Positions 9,358 through 18,847 are shown, counted from the first letter of the stretch. The stretch is DNA of 64,000 nucleotides from Arthrobacter tumbae (GCF_016907495.1 NZ_JAFBCC010000001.1:186001-250000); one strand, 5' to 3'. The notes: generated from the letters alone by a model not told the origin. Program-made: numbers and translations.

Positions 9358-10802
9358 TCTTGGGACGGCACCTTTCGTGTGTGGTTTGGTGCTTCAACGG
9401 GCTCCGATTCGCCTCGCGCAGACCTCAACCCGGCCACTATACCGACTACAGCGAACAGGCACAGAGCCAGCCAGATTGCAACAAACACGTGTAGTTCGCC
9501 CGGCGCGGCCGGGTCCCTCAGGAGGGCGAACAGGCCTCCGGCGCCGGCGGTTCCGATGACTCCGCCCAGCTGGTCCGAGAGCTGCAGAGCCGCCGAGTTC
9601 CTGCCCTGCTCGTGCGGCGCCGACAGCTTCAGGACGAGCACCGATGTGCTGGACAACGTAAGTCCCATGGCAAAGCCTGCAGCACTCCACACGAAGACAA
9701 GAACCCAGAAGGGCACCTCGGCAGCTACGGCCAGCGCAAGCCCACCGATACACACGGACAGCAGGGAGGCGCCGATCACGAGCAGCCACTGCCGGCGGAA
9801 GCTGACCCTGGCCTGCACGAAGGAGCCCGCGCTCCACCCGATCGCTGCAGCGCTCAGAGCGAGGCCCGCCGTGGAGGCGCTGAGGCCGCGTGCAGAGACC
9901 AGCATCAGCGGGACAAATGCCTCTGCGCCGAAGAAGGCGACGGTCATCAGCCCACGGGTGGCAATAACGCTTGGAAGTCCCGGCGCCAGCCGAACCGTGC
10001 CGGCGGGCAGTAACCGGGGAAAGGAAACAGCCGCGGCCGCCAGGCCGGCGCCACCCAGCACCACCAGCAGCCAGGCGGCAACGGGATCGTCGAATCCGTC
10101 AGCCGCGATTTTGGTCAGTGCGAACTGCGCTGCAAAAACGCCGCCGGCAAGCAGCACCCCGGTTCCTGCGTTTCTGCGTGCTGCCTGGTCCAGCGGCTCC
10201 GGTGGCCCTGCCACTTTAAGCCGTTCCGTGCGCGGCCAGACCAGGAGGAACGCTGCGACGATGACGGGCGCCACGCCAAGGAAGACCCAACGCCAGCTCG
10301 CCTGCTCTGCGAGGACGCCGGCAACGTAGGGCCCGATCAGTGAAGGAATTACCCATGCCGCCGCAAGCCAGCCGAAGACCACCGGCTGCATCCGCTGCGG
10401 ATAAGCCTTGGCAATAATCACGTAGACGGCAACAATCATGAAGCCGCCGCCGAGTCCCGACACTGCGCGCCCAACAGTCATGATCCAGAAGGCCGGCGCG
10501 CTCCCGGACACCACCAGACCTGCAATCATGAGGCCCATACCAGCGGCAAGTGCCGGGCGGGGTCCACGCCTGTCGCACCAGATCCCACCAAGGACGCTGC
10601 CGAGCAGGGAGGCGGTCAGATACATGGAGAACGCGAGTCCGTAGCTGGATACGCCGTCGAGTTCCGCTGCGACGGAGGGCATCGCCGTCACCACCGCCAT
10701 GGCCTCGAAGGCCGCGCAGGTGATGATGGCGATGACCCCTATTGTCAGGGGTCGCAGCGATGCGGACATCGCCCCGCCGCGCAGCGCCTCAGGGTGTGAC
10801 AT
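9354..10802 (-). CDS. MFS transporter, probable drug/metabolite exporter
   Basis: A 482-residue polytopic protein with about 14 hydrophobic segments. The loop 2-3 motif is recognisable as LGGIWCDRRGPRPAL near residue 76, and FAMGLTLSSTSVLVLKL is seen late in the protein. The 14-segment layout suggests the DHA2-like drug:proton antiporter group, but the substrate cannot be inferred. ATG 10802 has GAGGAAG upstream; an alternative ATG at 10769 is less well placed. It overlaps the helicase gene start. Confidence 0.85.
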   Translation of the reverse strand: MSHPEALRGGAMSASLRPLTIGVIAIITCAAFEAMAVVTAMPSVAAELDGVSSYGLAFSMYLTASLLGSVLGGIWCDRRGPRPALAAGMGLMIAGLVVSGSAPAFWIMTVGRAVSGLGGGFMIVAVYVIIAKAYPQRMQPVVFGWLAAAWVIPSLIGPYVAGVLAEQASWRWVFLGVAPVIVAAFLLVWPRTERLKVAGPPEPLDQAARRNAGTGVLLAGGVFAAQFALTKIAADGFDDPVAAWLLVVLGGAGLAAAAVSFPRLLPAGTVRLAPGLPSVIATRGLMTVAFFGAEAFVPLMLVSARGLSASTAGLALSAAAIGWSAGSFVQARVSFRRQWLLVIGASLLSVCIGGLALAVAAEVPFWVLVFVWSAAGFAMGLTLSSTSVLVLKLSAPHEQGRNSAALQLSDQLGGVIGTAGAGGLFALLRDPAAPGELHVFVAIWLALCLFAVVGIVAGLRSARGESEPVEAPNHTRKVPSQE

Positions 10803-10823
10803 GGCTTCCTCACGGGCATGCGA

Positions 10824-10852
10824 ACGTCCGCCGGGACGTGCCCGGCGGACGT
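10824..10852 (-). terminator. Hairpin terminator after the DUF3039 gene
   Basis: A perfect 12-bp stem (10824-10835 with 10841-10852, ACGTCCGCCGGG arm) around a five-base loop lies 14 bases past the DUF3039 stop and just before the MFS start. There is no clear T-run, so it may act as a processing or attenuation hairpin instead of a strong terminator. Confidence 0.55.
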
Positions 10853-10865
10853 ATGAAGAGTGTGG

Positions 10866-11162
10866 CTAGGACTTGTCCCCTGGCCGCATCGAATTATAGA
10901 TTTCCTTGCATTCCGGGCACACCGGAAACTTCTCGGGATCCCTGCCCGGGGTCCAGACTTTGCCGCACAGCGCGATCACGGGTTCTCCGGAGAATGCGGA
11001 TTCCATGATCTTCTCTTTGCGCACGTAGTGGGCAAATCTTTCCCGGTCGCCGGGCTCAACTTCTTCGCGCAGTTCCTCGCGCTCGATCGTGGCTGTGGAC
11101 GTGCCGGAGTCACCCGGCGCTCCATGCGGGCTGTCGTCAAACGGGTCTGCAGGCATACTCAT
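10866..11162 (-). CDS. DUF3039 family small zinc-binding-type protein
   Basis: A 98-residue actinobacterial protein of unknown function. The N-terminal 40 residues are acidic and disordered-looking. The conserved half contains ERFAHYVRKEKIMESA and two Cys sites, ALCGKVW and CPECKEIY, consistent with a single metal site. It matches DUF3039, a family almost confined to actinobacteria. It is a monocistron between an ABC transporter operon and an MFS gene and is followed by a 12-bp stem hairpin. Confidence 0.85.
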   Translation of the reverse strand: MSMPADPFDDSPHGAPGDSGTSTATIEREELREEVEPGDRERFAHYVRKEKIMESAFSGEPVIALCGKVWTPGRDPEKFPVCPECKEIYNSMRPGDKS

Positions 11163-11200
11163 TCCTCTATCCTACTGCGCGGCACAGGCCCCGACCCGGC

Positions 11201-12772
11201 TTACTTGTTCACGCTGACTGCCTGCAGCAATTCGGATCCACGCTTGTCATACCAGGCTCCCCCAAGCCGGATCCCCCCGATCAGCACGGCCGTCCCAAGC
11301 ACCACCCCGGCAAGGAGCGTCAGCCATCCGAACACTGCATTTCCAGTCAGAAGATAGGCAATCGCCAGGGCGATCTCCGGCAGCAGGAGCACCATCAGGA
11401 CCATCCAGCCAAGGCCTTGGACGGCCAGCATCGAGAATCCCGTTCCCGGCGGTGTCTTGAACGGGCTCTCTCCCGGGAGCGGAACATTGTAGGTATAGCG
11501 TGCAGAGAGAACGCTTGAAAAGCCGGCTCCGGACAGTAACGCCCCCAGGCTCAGCCCGAGCATCATGGGAAGGTCCGCCAGCGATCCGCTCAACCAGAGC
11601 GGGGCGACGGTGAAGACCAGCACCACCGGCGCTGCGAAGACCAGCAGTGCGAGCGTCCTGCCCGCGCGGTCGGCCCTGCCGCTGACTCCCGCGGAAAGGT
11701 GCAGCCAGAACGCCGTGTTGTCATAGGAAATGTCAGCCGAAATGGACCAGGCAAGCAGGAATGCTGTGATGGGACCCAGATAGTTGAGCAGAAACAGGTC
11801 ACCGGAGTCTCGGCTGATGAACCAGAGCAGGACCGGCAGCAGAGGAACCACGATGACGGATGCCGCATACCGAGGGTCGCGCATCCAGTAGGTGAGCGCA
11901 CGTGCTGCGACCGCACCGGTCGGCGTTCCGGGAAAACGCGCGAGCAGGCCGAGGTTACCCGCCCCTTTGCGGGTGACGGCGTTGTACGGAGGCGTGACGA
12001 GTGCATGGCTCAGACTCTTGTGCCACAGGTAGGCTAACCCGCCGATGGTGCCGATACCGATCGCAAAACGAGCCAGGGCGACAAGCGCGTCCCCGGCAGC
12101 GAGATCGGCGGGGATGGCGACGAATACGCCGAGCGGCGTCCACGCGAGGATGTTCGCCAGTTCCCCTGCAAATTCCGGCGAGTTCTGGAACCCGGCAGTG
12201 ATCCCTGCGAAGATCGGGCCGAGAAGGATGAGCGGAATGATCGCGACCGTCGAACTGAGATCCTTGAACCGCCGCGAGGAGGAAAGCGCCGTGCCCGCCG
12301 TCGTTATCAGGCGCGAGCCCACGATGCACAGAAGGACGGCACAAACCGCGCAGACTACCGCTGCAACAGCTGATGCCGGGTAACGTATCCAGGTCAGCGT
12401 CAGGGTGAGGAACGCAATGAGGGTCACAATTCCCGGGATGCCGATCACTCCGCCCAGTGCTAGGCCGGTCATGAGTTGGCGCATCGGTACTGCAAAAGTG
12501 ACGAACCGGGCCGGGTCCAGCGTCATGTCCACCCCGGAGGCGATGAGAGGGATGACCAGCCAGCCGAGTACAGCTGCGGACCCGCCCAGCACGACGACGG
12601 TCCGTATCAGGTCCAGGTCGAGTGCACCGAGGCTGATCAGCCCCGCGACGATCAGTCCTAGCAGGCCAAGACCGTACAGACCACCGAGAATCACTCCGAC
12701 CAGTTGCCAAGTACTGCGGCGAAGGGAGTTGCGCAGGAGCAGGAGCTTGAGTTTCAGGAGGTGCGCAACCAC
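11201..12772 (-). CDS. ABC transporter permease, ABC-2-like exporter type
   Basis: A 523-residue membrane protein with roughly 12 hydrophobic segments spread along its length, as in large fused ABC-2 type permeases. It lacks a nucleotide-binding domain. Start is GTG 12772 within the 3' end of the ATPase gene (19-base overlap), so the pair is translationally coupled and almost certainly forms one exporter. No substrate motif is visible. The paralogous halves expected of a tandem six-helix fusion are not obvious by eye. Confidence 0.75.
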   Translation of the reverse strand: MVAHLLKLKLLLLRNSLRRSTWQLVGVILGGLYGLGLLGLIVAGLISLGALDLDLIRTVVVLGGSAAVLGWLVIPLIASGVDMTLDPARFVTFAVPMRQLMTGLALGGVIGIPGIVTLIAFLTLTLTWIRYPASAVAAVVCAVCAVLLCIVGSRLITTAGTALSSSRRFKDLSSTVAIIPLILLGPIFAGITAGFQNSPEFAGELANILAWTPLGVFVAIPADLAAGDALVALARFAIGIGTIGGLAYLWHKSLSHALVTPPYNAVTRKGAGNLGLLARFPGTPTGAVAARALTYWMRDPRYAASVIVVPLLPVLLWFISRDSGDLFLLNYLGPITAFLLAWSISADISYDNTAFWLHLSAGVSGRADRAGRTLALLVFAAPVVLVFTVAPLWLSGSLADLPMMLGLSLGALLSGAGFSSVLSARYTYNVPLPGESPFKTPPGTGFSMLAVQGLGWMVLMVLLLPEIALAIAYLLTGNAVFGWLTLLAGVVLGTAVLIGGIRLGGAWYDKRGSELLQAVSVNK

Positions 12773-13587
12773 GACAACCCCTCCGCAGTGTTCCTTCCTC
12801 CGACAAGCTCCACGAACCGGTCTTCCAGGCTCGCGTCGCCGCGCACCGCGTCGACCGTCCCCGCCGCCAACACGGTACCGGCCGCGATGACTGCCACGTG
12901 GTCACACATCCGCTGGACGAGGTCCATGACGTGGCTCGACACGATGACGGTGCCACCCGTTGCCACGTAGGTTGCAAGGATGTCGCGGATATTGGCAGCC
13001 GAAACCGGATCGACGGACTCGAATGGTTCATCGAGCACGAGAAGCCCGGGCGCGTGGACAAGTGCCGAGGCCAGCGCGATCTTCTTCGTCATGCCGGCCG
13101 AGTAGTCCACGACAAGCGTCCCTGCGTCATTCGCGAGGTCGAGCGCCCGCAGCAGGTCCGCCACTCGCACAGCGACCTCGTCCCGGTCCATTCCGCGAAG
13201 CAGGCCCGCATAGGTAACGAGCTGTTCACCGGTCAGCCGGTCGAAGAGCCGGACGCCGTCCGGCAGAATGCCCATCAACCGCTTGGCATCCAGCGGGCTT
13301 CCCCACACATCGACGCCATGCACCCAGGCCTGACCATAGTCAGGGCGCAACAGCCCCGTGGCCATCGACAGCGTTGTGGTTTTGCCGGCACCGTTGGGTC
13401 CCACGAGCCCATAGAAAGACCCGGCCGGAACATCGAGGTCAATGCCGTTGACCGCAATCTTCTCGCCGAAACGCTTCGCAAGACCACGCAGCACCAGTGC
13501 GGGCCGGGCCACCGGTGCGGAGTCACCGACCGATGCCTCGCGCTGATCCGGGGCAGGCTGTGGTGCAGAAAAAGGTTGGGACGTCAT
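12754..13587 (-). CDS. ABC transporter ATP-binding protein
   Basis: A 277-residue nucleotide-binding subunit. Walker A is VGPNGAGKTTTLSM near residue 60, the signature is YSAGMTKKIALA, and Walker B is LLVLDEPFESVDP. The YSxGM form of the signature is common in exporters of the CcmA/YhaQ class. It lies directly upstream of and overlaps the permease gene. The N-terminal 28 residues are non-conserved and rich in Ala, Pro and Ser. The ATG at 13587 is preceded by an inverted repeat with CAACGC/GCGTTG arms. Confidence 0.9.
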   Translation of the reverse strand: MTSQPFSAPQPAPDQREASVGDSAPVARPALVLRGLAKRFGEKIAVNGIDLDVPAGSFYGLVGPNGAGKTTTLSMATGLLRPDYGQAWVHGVDVWGSPLDAKRLMGILPDGVRLFDRLTGEQLVTYAGLLRGMDRDEVAVRVADLLRALDLANDAGTLVVDYSAGMTKKIALASALVHAPGLLVLDEPFESVDPVSAANIRDILATYVATGGTVIVSSHVMDLVQRMCDHVAVIAAGTVLAAGTVDAVRGDASLEDRFVELVGGRNTAEGLSWLRTS

Positions 13588-13673
13588 GCGTCAACGCTAA
13601 CAACGGCGTTGGCGCCAGTTCGTCATCCGAAAGGACTAAAAACCGGAACCCCCGGCGCTGATGGGAGCTGGGA

Positions 13674-14672
13674 TCAGAACAATGCCCTCGCCAGTGCACT
13701 CCGCGCCTTGTTCACCCGCGGGTCGGCAGGACCCACGATGTCGAACAGCTCGAGGAGGCGAACCCGAGCGGACTCCCGGTCCTCACCGGCGCTCCGGGCA
13801 ATGAAGTTAGTCAGTCGCGCGAACGCATCTTCCACGTGCCCGCCCGACAGGTCGAGGTCCGCAACAGCGAGCTGCGCCTCGAGGGAATCGGGGGCCTCCG
13901 CCGCTCCTGCGCGGACAGCGGCGGCATCCGCGTCCTGAAGCCGCTGCATGAGCTGCACCTGTGCGAGCCCTGACTTTGCATCGGCGTCGGCCGGCTGTTC
14001 GGCAAGCGCCTTGCGGTACGCTGCGGCGGCCGCTGTGTAGTCGCCTGCTTCGATGGCGTCGAACGCCTCCTGATGCAGCGGTGGCAGCGGTTCCTCGGCC
14101 GGTTCCCCGCTAGCCGCCGGATCGCCGCCCGGCGCGTCGTTCAGCGAACCGCTCACGCCGTTGGCCTGTGCGACCTTGAGCAGTTCCTCCACGTAGGTGC
14201 GGATCTGCGGTTCCGCGAGCGGCCCCTCGAACAGGGGTACGGGCTGCCCTTTGAGGACACCAACGACAGTGGGGACGCCCTGCGCCTGAAAGGCCTGCGC
14301 AATCCCCGGCTGCGCATCGAAATCCACGCGGGCAACCAGGATTCGGCCCGCCTGTTCCACTGCAAGAGCCTCAAGGACGGTGAGGACCTGCGCCGACTGC
14401 TCACTCCAGGACGCGCCGATCGCAACAATCACCGGCACCTGCGCGGACAGCTGAACCAGTTGCGGGAAAACCTGCTCGGTGACATCGACAATGTACGGGC
14501 TGCCGCCTGCCGGCACACCGCCGGCATCCGGGCCTTCGGGGGCCGGACCGCCCTGGCTTCCGGCCGCTCCGCCCGCCGCCTGCGATCGGGCTTTCAACGC
14601 GGAGAGATCGACGGCGCCGCGCAAGTTCATGGACGACGGCGCAGGGCCGCCCGGGATATTCGGAATGGTCAT
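13674..14672 (-). CDS. YbbN-like thioredoxin-fold/TPR co-chaperone
   Basis: A 332-residue cytosolic protein with a thioredoxin fold at about residues 55-165 and TPR-like repeats from about 190 onward (IEAGDYTAAAAAYRKALAE and the following segment). The redox site is lost: the usual W-C-x-x-C is replaced by SWSEQSAQ, with no cysteine. The E. coli relative YbbN/CnoX works as a holdase that hands substrates to GroEL or DnaK; a similar role is inferred. ATG 14672 has AAGGTG six bases upstream. The N-terminal 60 residues are rich in Pro, Gly and Ala. Confidence 0.88.
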   Translation of the reverse strand: MTIPNIPGGPAPSSMNLRGAVDLSALKARSQAAGGAAGSQGGPAPEGPDAGGVPAGGSPYIVDVTEQVFPQLVQLSAQVPVIVAIGASWSEQSAQVLTVLEALAVEQAGRILVARVDFDAQPGIAQAFQAQGVPTVVGVLKGQPVPLFEGPLAEPQIRTYVEELLKVAQANGVSGSLNDAPGGDPAASGEPAEEPLPPLHQEAFDAIEAGDYTAAAAAYRKALAEQPADADAKSGLAQVQLMQRLQDADAAAVRAGAAEAPDSLEAQLAVADLDLSGGHVEDAFARLTNFIARSAGEDRESARVRLLELFDIVGPADPRVNKARSALARALF

Positions 14673-14736
14673 GTTTTCACCTTATTACTGGGTCAACATC
14701 CACGGGCAACTCACGCCCGACGGAATGGAAAGGTCA

Positions 14737-16452
14737 TCAGCGCAGTTCAGCGGACAGCAGCTGCTGGGCGGCGCCGATCACCGTAATCTTCTGATCACTG
14801 CCCACAGCCGGGACGTACATCATCACGGCCTCGCCGTAGCGGACATCGATGCCGTCCTCCGTGGTTTCCTCGCCGGTGAGTGTCTCGTAGACAGTTCCGT
14901 CCAAAGCGATCGAGTCGCCTGGCCCTTCCGGCACGCTGCTGTAGGTGTGTTCAAGGTATCCGAAGACCATCGCTCCCCCGTCACCGGCGGAAATCGCCCT
15001 GGTGTGCTCGGCAACCGGCTCATGGGTGAAGGTGATCTCTGCCGAATCATTATCGGCATCGGCAACAACATCGGTCTGGAAAGAGGTGATCGCATCCGCG
15101 AAGGAGTTCGGTTCGAATGTGGCCTCGTTGCCGCCGTCCGGGCTGGTCAGGTAATCGGCGATTGCAGCAACCGCGTCCTGCGGAGAGGCAACGAGGTCCT
15201 CTCCGCCGTCGACAGGTATCTCCTGAAGTCCCTCCGGCGATCCGGCCGTGGGGAAAGTAGTGCCCGGAAGCATCTGGATGGAGGAGGTGAGCCTGTAGTT
15301 GGATCGGGGATCCTCCTGAACCAGCACGAGTGCCTGCGGCACCGGATTGGACTCGCCCTGCGTCAGCGCGACGACGGTGCGCGGCCAGTCGTTGCCGGTG
15401 GGAATCATACTCGCGAGAACCGGGTCCGCGGCCACAGGGGTGGGAGCCGGCACGTCGTCCGCCTGGGAACGGACGGAGTAGTTTGCGGTTCTCAGGGCTG
15501 CGGCAGCACCTGCAACACGCTGTTCAAGAAGCGTTGCGTCAGCAGCGGCGTCGGCCTCTGACACCGAGGTGGCCACTGCGGCAAGGATACGGTCCAATTG
15601 GCTCTCGAGGAGAACCGGGTACTGCGTATCCTCCGCTTCAGCGGGCGGCTCTGATTCTTCCGGCGACGCTGACCCGCCCGGCGTTGCGGTTTCGGATTCC
15701 GAAGCAGTACCCGCCGCCGTTCCGGTCAAGCCGAGCGCGGCGGCCAGGCCCAGTGCAGCCAACGGACGCACCGGGTGCGCCGCGAAAGCGTTCCCTGGGT
15801 TCCGCCCGCGGTTCTGTTGCCGTGCGTAGGCCCGGGATCCGACAGGTGCAGGTGCACGCCGGGTCTTGCGCGGCTTGATGAAGGCGAGCGCGATCCCGAG
15901 CACCAGCAGCAGCGCACCGAGAATGATCAGCGGAACCGCCCATGGGGTCGCGGTGTCGTTGGGGCTGGTGATTGACACAGCAGTCGGCGCAGCATTCTCT
16001 CCGTCGGCGGCGATCAGGATGGACCACTCGCCCTCCCCCGGGTCCAGCCAGCGGTGGGTCAACGTACCGTCAGCGGTCTCCTCGCTCGTCCACAGATCGG
16101 CGCCGGAAGGGTTGGGAACCGTCTCCTCGCCCTCCGTGAACTCGGTGAGCAACCGGTCCTCTTCCACGCCGGTGACCGTCAGGTGCGCCGCATCCGCCAC
16201 CCAGGCATCGACGTCGGACGCCCTGCCGACCGCAAGGGTGAATGTGCCCTCCGACTGGACCGTGATGTCCATCTCTGAAGCGTCCGCCGCCTTGGCTCCG
16301 GCATCGATCACCGTGACAGGTCCGCTGCGTACATCTGCAGGAACGCTGACCGTGGCTGTCTCCGACGGTGCCCACCAGGTGAGCTGGCCGACACCCAGCA
16401 CCACGAGGAGCGCACCGATCACCATGATGGGAGCAGCAAGAGGAAAGCGCAC
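14737..16452 (-). CDS. Uncharacterised three-segment membrane protein with two extracytoplasmic domains
   Basis: 571 residues with no recognised family. Hydrophobic helices lie at about 5-27, 172-192 and 230-250. Residues 28-170 form a beta-rich domain ending GEWSILIAADG. A basic loop (RKTRRAPAP..., about 193-229) suggests the cytosolic side. After the third helix comes an Ala/Ser/Glu linker with many SESE/PEESEPPAE-type runs, then a domain of about 300 residues with PVPQALVLVQED and DVRYGEAVMMYVPAV. Start GTG 16452. Similar actinobacterial proteins are annotated hypothetical; I infer a cell-surface or wall-associated role from topology only. Confidence 0.65.
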   Translation of the reverse strand: MRFPLAAPIMVIGALLVVLGVGQLTWWAPSETATVSVPADVRSGPVTVIDAGAKAADASEMDITVQSEGTFTLAVGRASDVDAWVADAAHLTVTGVEEDRLLTEFTEGEETVPNPSGADLWTSEETADGTLTHRWLDPGEGEWSILIAADGENAAPTAVSITSPNDTATPWAVPLIILGALLLVLGIALAFIKPRKTRRAPAPVGSRAYARQQNRGRNPGNAFAAHPVRPLAALGLAAALGLTGTAAGTASESETATPGGSASPEESEPPAEAEDTQYPVLLESQLDRILAAVATSVSEADAAADATLLEQRVAGAAAALRTANYSVRSQADDVPAPTPVAADPVLASMIPTGNDWPRTVVALTQGESNPVPQALVLVQEDPRSNYRLTSSIQMLPGTTFPTAGSPEGLQEIPVDGGEDLVASPQDAVAAIADYLTSPDGGNEATFEPNSFADAITSFQTDVVADADNDSAEITFTHEPVAEHTRAISAGDGGAMVFGYLEHTYSSVPEGPGDSIALDGTVYETLTGEETTEDGIDVRYGEAVMMYVPAVGSDQKITVIGAAQQLLSAELR

Positions 16453-16694
16453 GCGAGAAACCTAACGTTGGATTGAGTCAAGCCTGGGGCTACCTCAGGA
16501 ATCGGACTAGATCCCATGGTAACGAAGATGCCCCGTCCGGACCCGCCGGCCGCCGGCACACCTTGAAGGACCCTCTTGACAACGGGCGGAACCGCCCGGG
16601 AGTTTCCCGCGGAGGGCCCGCCGCTCCTGTTACTGTTTCGCTAGTCATGCATCCGGCGCTGCCCGCGCCACCACGCAAATGAAAGCGGACACAC
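16453..16694. promoter_or_regulatory. Divergent intergenic region with a 7-bp inverted repeat
   Basis: A 242-base region upstream of two divergent genes. It holds TTGACA at 16576-16581, matching a -35 box on the plus strand, followed by the inverted repeat CGGGCGG-AA-CCGCCCG at 16584-16599. No convincing -10 box was found at the right spacing. The repeat might be an operator. Confidence 0.3.
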
Positions 16695-18014
16695 GTGAGT
16701 GAACCCGAGGACGTGCCGATCAGCGAGCCGCTGCCTCGCCCGGCGTCATCAGTGAACTCCGCGCCGGAGGCTCCCCGCGTGGACGAACCTGCACCGCGCG
16801 TCGAGGTGCGCCGGCGGGGACTGGGTTTCGCCATGGCACGCCTGCGGCATATGGTGCCGATGGCGCAGCCCCGGCCCAGGTTCGAGTTCCCGCCCGAACG
16901 CGGCGAGGATGTCCCGGTGGACGAGTCCGTCGCCATCAGCGACGACCGCCTCAAGTTCGGTGGCCCACCACCGCGATCGATGCGCCAGCATCCAATCCAC
17001 TTCGGCTTCATGGCCAGTGTGGGCGCGGGGCTTGCGCTGCTGGCCTACTTCATGATCACCAATGTCGGTCAGCTTCTTGTCTGGATCGGCGCAGCGCTCT
17101 TCATCGCGCTCGGGCTGGACCCCATCGTTCGTTGGCTCGAAAACCGGAACGTACCCCGCCCCGCCGGCATTACGCTGGCCCTGGTGATGCTTGTCGGCAT
17201 CATCGTCGGTTTCTTCGCCGTCCTGATCCCGACGATCGTTTCGCAGACCACCCAGCTGGTGGAGCGTGCGCCCGGTTACGCGCGGGAGTTCCTTGCGTCG
17301 GACTTCTTCCAGACGATTGACCAGCAGTTCGAGGTACGCGAACGCGTGACCGAGGAGATCAACAGGTTCTTCGCCAACTCCGAGGCAGTCGGCGGCATCT
17401 TCGGCGGCGTTCTGGGCGTGGGCACGGTCATCATCAACAGCCTGTTCGGCGTTCTCGTGATTCTGGTGCTCACGCTGTATTTCCTCGCTTCGCTGCCGGC
17501 GATGAAGAAATGGGCCTACCGGCTCGCTCCCCGCTCGCGCCGGCCCCGCGTCGAGCGGCTCGCCGAGGAGATCACACGCAGTGTGGGTAACTACGTCATC
17601 GGCCAGGCCTGCGTGGCCCTCCTGAACGCGACCTTCGCCTTCATTTTCATGACCATTGCTGATGTTCCATTCTCGGTCCTGCTCGCATTCGTGGTGGCAA
17701 TGCTGGCATTCATACCGTTGGTCGGCGCGGTGATTGCCGCCGCCGTCGTCAGTCTGGTGGCACTCACCGTCGGGTGGCAGACCGCTGCGCTGTTCGCAGT
17801 GCTGTATGTGGCCTATCTTCAGGTGGAGGCCTACTTCATCTCTCCGCGCATCATGCAGAAGGCGGTGGCGGTACCCGGCGCGATCGCCGTCATCGCGGTG
17901 ATCGCGGGCGGGAGCCTGCTCGGAGTGCTCGGCGCGCTCATCGCCATTCCGCTCGCGGCCGGTGTGATGCTGCTTCTGAAGGAAGTTTTCATCGCCCGCC
18001 AGGACAATCAGTAG
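16695..18014 (+). CDS. AI-2E family transporter (UPF0118-type permease)
   Basis: A 439-residue membrane protein of the AI-2E/PerM family, which includes autoinducer-2 exporters and Na+/H+ or lipid-related permeases. A hydrophilic N-terminus of about 95 residues precedes the first helix (FGFMASVGAGLALLAYFMI). The family segment AALFIALGLDPIVRWLENR follows, then the cytosolic loop APGYAREFLASDFFQTIDQQ and the C-terminal IAVIAVIAGGSLLGVLGALI helix pair. Start GTG 16695. It is monocistronic, and convergent with the next gene after 30 bases. The transported molecule is unknown. Confidence 0.88.
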   Translation: MSEPEDVPISEPLPRPASSVNSAPEAPRVDEPAPRVEVRRRGLGFAMARLRHMVPMAQPRPRFEFPPERGEDVPVDESVAISDDRLKFGGPPPRSMRQHPIHFGFMASVGAGLALLAYFMITNVGQLLVWIGAALFIALGLDPIVRWLENRNVPRPAGITLALVMLVGIIVGFFAVLIPTIVSQTTQLVERAPGYAREFLASDFFQTIDQQFEVRERVTEEINRFFANSEAVGGIFGGVLGVGTVIINSLFGVLVILVLTLYFLASLPAMKKWAYRLAPRSRRPRVERLAEEITRSVGNYVIGQACVALLNATFAFIFMTIADVPFSVLLAFVVAMLAFIPLVGAVIAAAVVSLVALTVGWQTAALFAVLYVAYLQVEAYFISPRIMQKAVAVPGAIAVIAVIAGGSLLGVLGALIAIPLAAGVMLLLKEVFIARQDNQ

Positions 18015-18044
18015 CAGCAATTGCGGTAGCGGTAGCGGGGCACG

Positions 18045-18833
18045 CTAGTCGGCACGCGCCGTGAAGCCGTTCCATTCGGTTGCCAGGGCAACAGGCTTAC
18101 CCAGCACGACGGCGGCAACCTCCTCCAGCACGCGGCTCACGTACTTTTCCCCCACCCACAGGTGCTTGGCGCCGTCCACGCCGGTCACCCGCGCCTGCGG
18201 CACCCGGGCGAAGCGCTCAGCCGCTTCCGGCGGCTGGAGGTAGTCATCGTGCTCGGGTACCAGTACGTGCAGGGGAAGCTCCGCTTCCGCCCAGGAGTCG
18301 AGATCCGCATCCGTGGCGCGATGCAGCGGCGGGGAGAGCAGGACGGCGCCCTCGATGTACTCGGCAACCGGCTCCCTCGCCCCGTATTTCAGGCACAGCT
18401 CGGTGCCGAAGCTCCAGCCCACCAGCCAGACGTTGGTCAACCCCTCGTTGACGACCCACTGCACCGCCGCCTGGAGATCATGCTGCTCCAGTCCGCCGCC
18501 GTCGAATTCTCCGTCGCTGCAACCGCGCGGTGAGCAGGTGCCGCGGGTGTTGAACCGGAGGACCGCGATGTCCGCCAGCGCCGGGAGCCGGAATGAGGCT
18601 TTGCGGTAGACATGTGAGTCCATGAAACCGCCCGCAGTCGGAAGGGGATGCAGCGTCACCAGCGTCGCTGCCGGAGCTCTGCCCTCGGGTGCGGCGAACT
18701 CGCCCACCAGGGTCTTGCCGTCCGCCGTCGTCAGTTCAATGTCGCGGCGGATGGCAGGCAGGACCGTGCCCGCCCTGATTTCAGCGGGTTCGGAGCTTTC
18801 GGAGAACTGGTACGCGGGTTCTGAGCTGGTCAT
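18045..18833 (-). CDS. Alpha/beta hydrolase
   Basis: A 262-residue serine hydrolase of the dienelactone hydrolase-like/YsgA type. The nucleophile elbow is GWSFG (G-x-S-x-G), the acid is probably in VPEHDDYLQP, and the histidine in GAKHLWVGE near the C-terminus. HPLPTAGGFMDS is the oxyanion-hole region. ATG 18833 is chosen because the longer frame upstream is composed of unrelated residues and would overlap the next gene. It follows the small Cys/His protein after 14 bases, so they are probably co-transcribed. Substrate unknown. Confidence 0.85.
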   Translation of the reverse strand: MTSSEPAYQFSESSEPAEIRAGTVLPAIRRDIELTTADGKTLVGEFAAPEGRAPAATLVTLHPLPTAGGFMDSHVYRKASFRLPALADIAVLRFNTRGTCSPRGCSDGEFDGGGLEQHDLQAAVQWVVNEGLTNVWLVGWSFGTELCLKYGAREPVAEYIEGAVLLSPPLHRATDADLDSWAEAELPLHVLVPEHDDYLQPPEAAERFARVPQARVTGVDGAKHLWVGEKYVSRVLEEVAAVVLGKPVALATEWNGFTARAD

Positions 18834-18847
18834 CTGGTTCAGTCTAC

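Noticed and set aside
8455..10329. 624-residue plus-strand frame opposite the helicase and MFS genes
   Set aside because: Crosses two real minus-strand genes with strong motifs and is rich in Arg/Pro/Ala; a high-GC shadow.
16749..18020. 423-residue minus-strand frame opposite the AI-2E permease
   Set aside because: Antisense to a well-conserved membrane protein; Asp/His/Gln-rich shadow without any domain.
18015..18044. Terminator between the AI-2E and hydrolase genes
   Set aside because: Contains GCGGTAGCGGTAGCGG direct repeats but no stem-loop.
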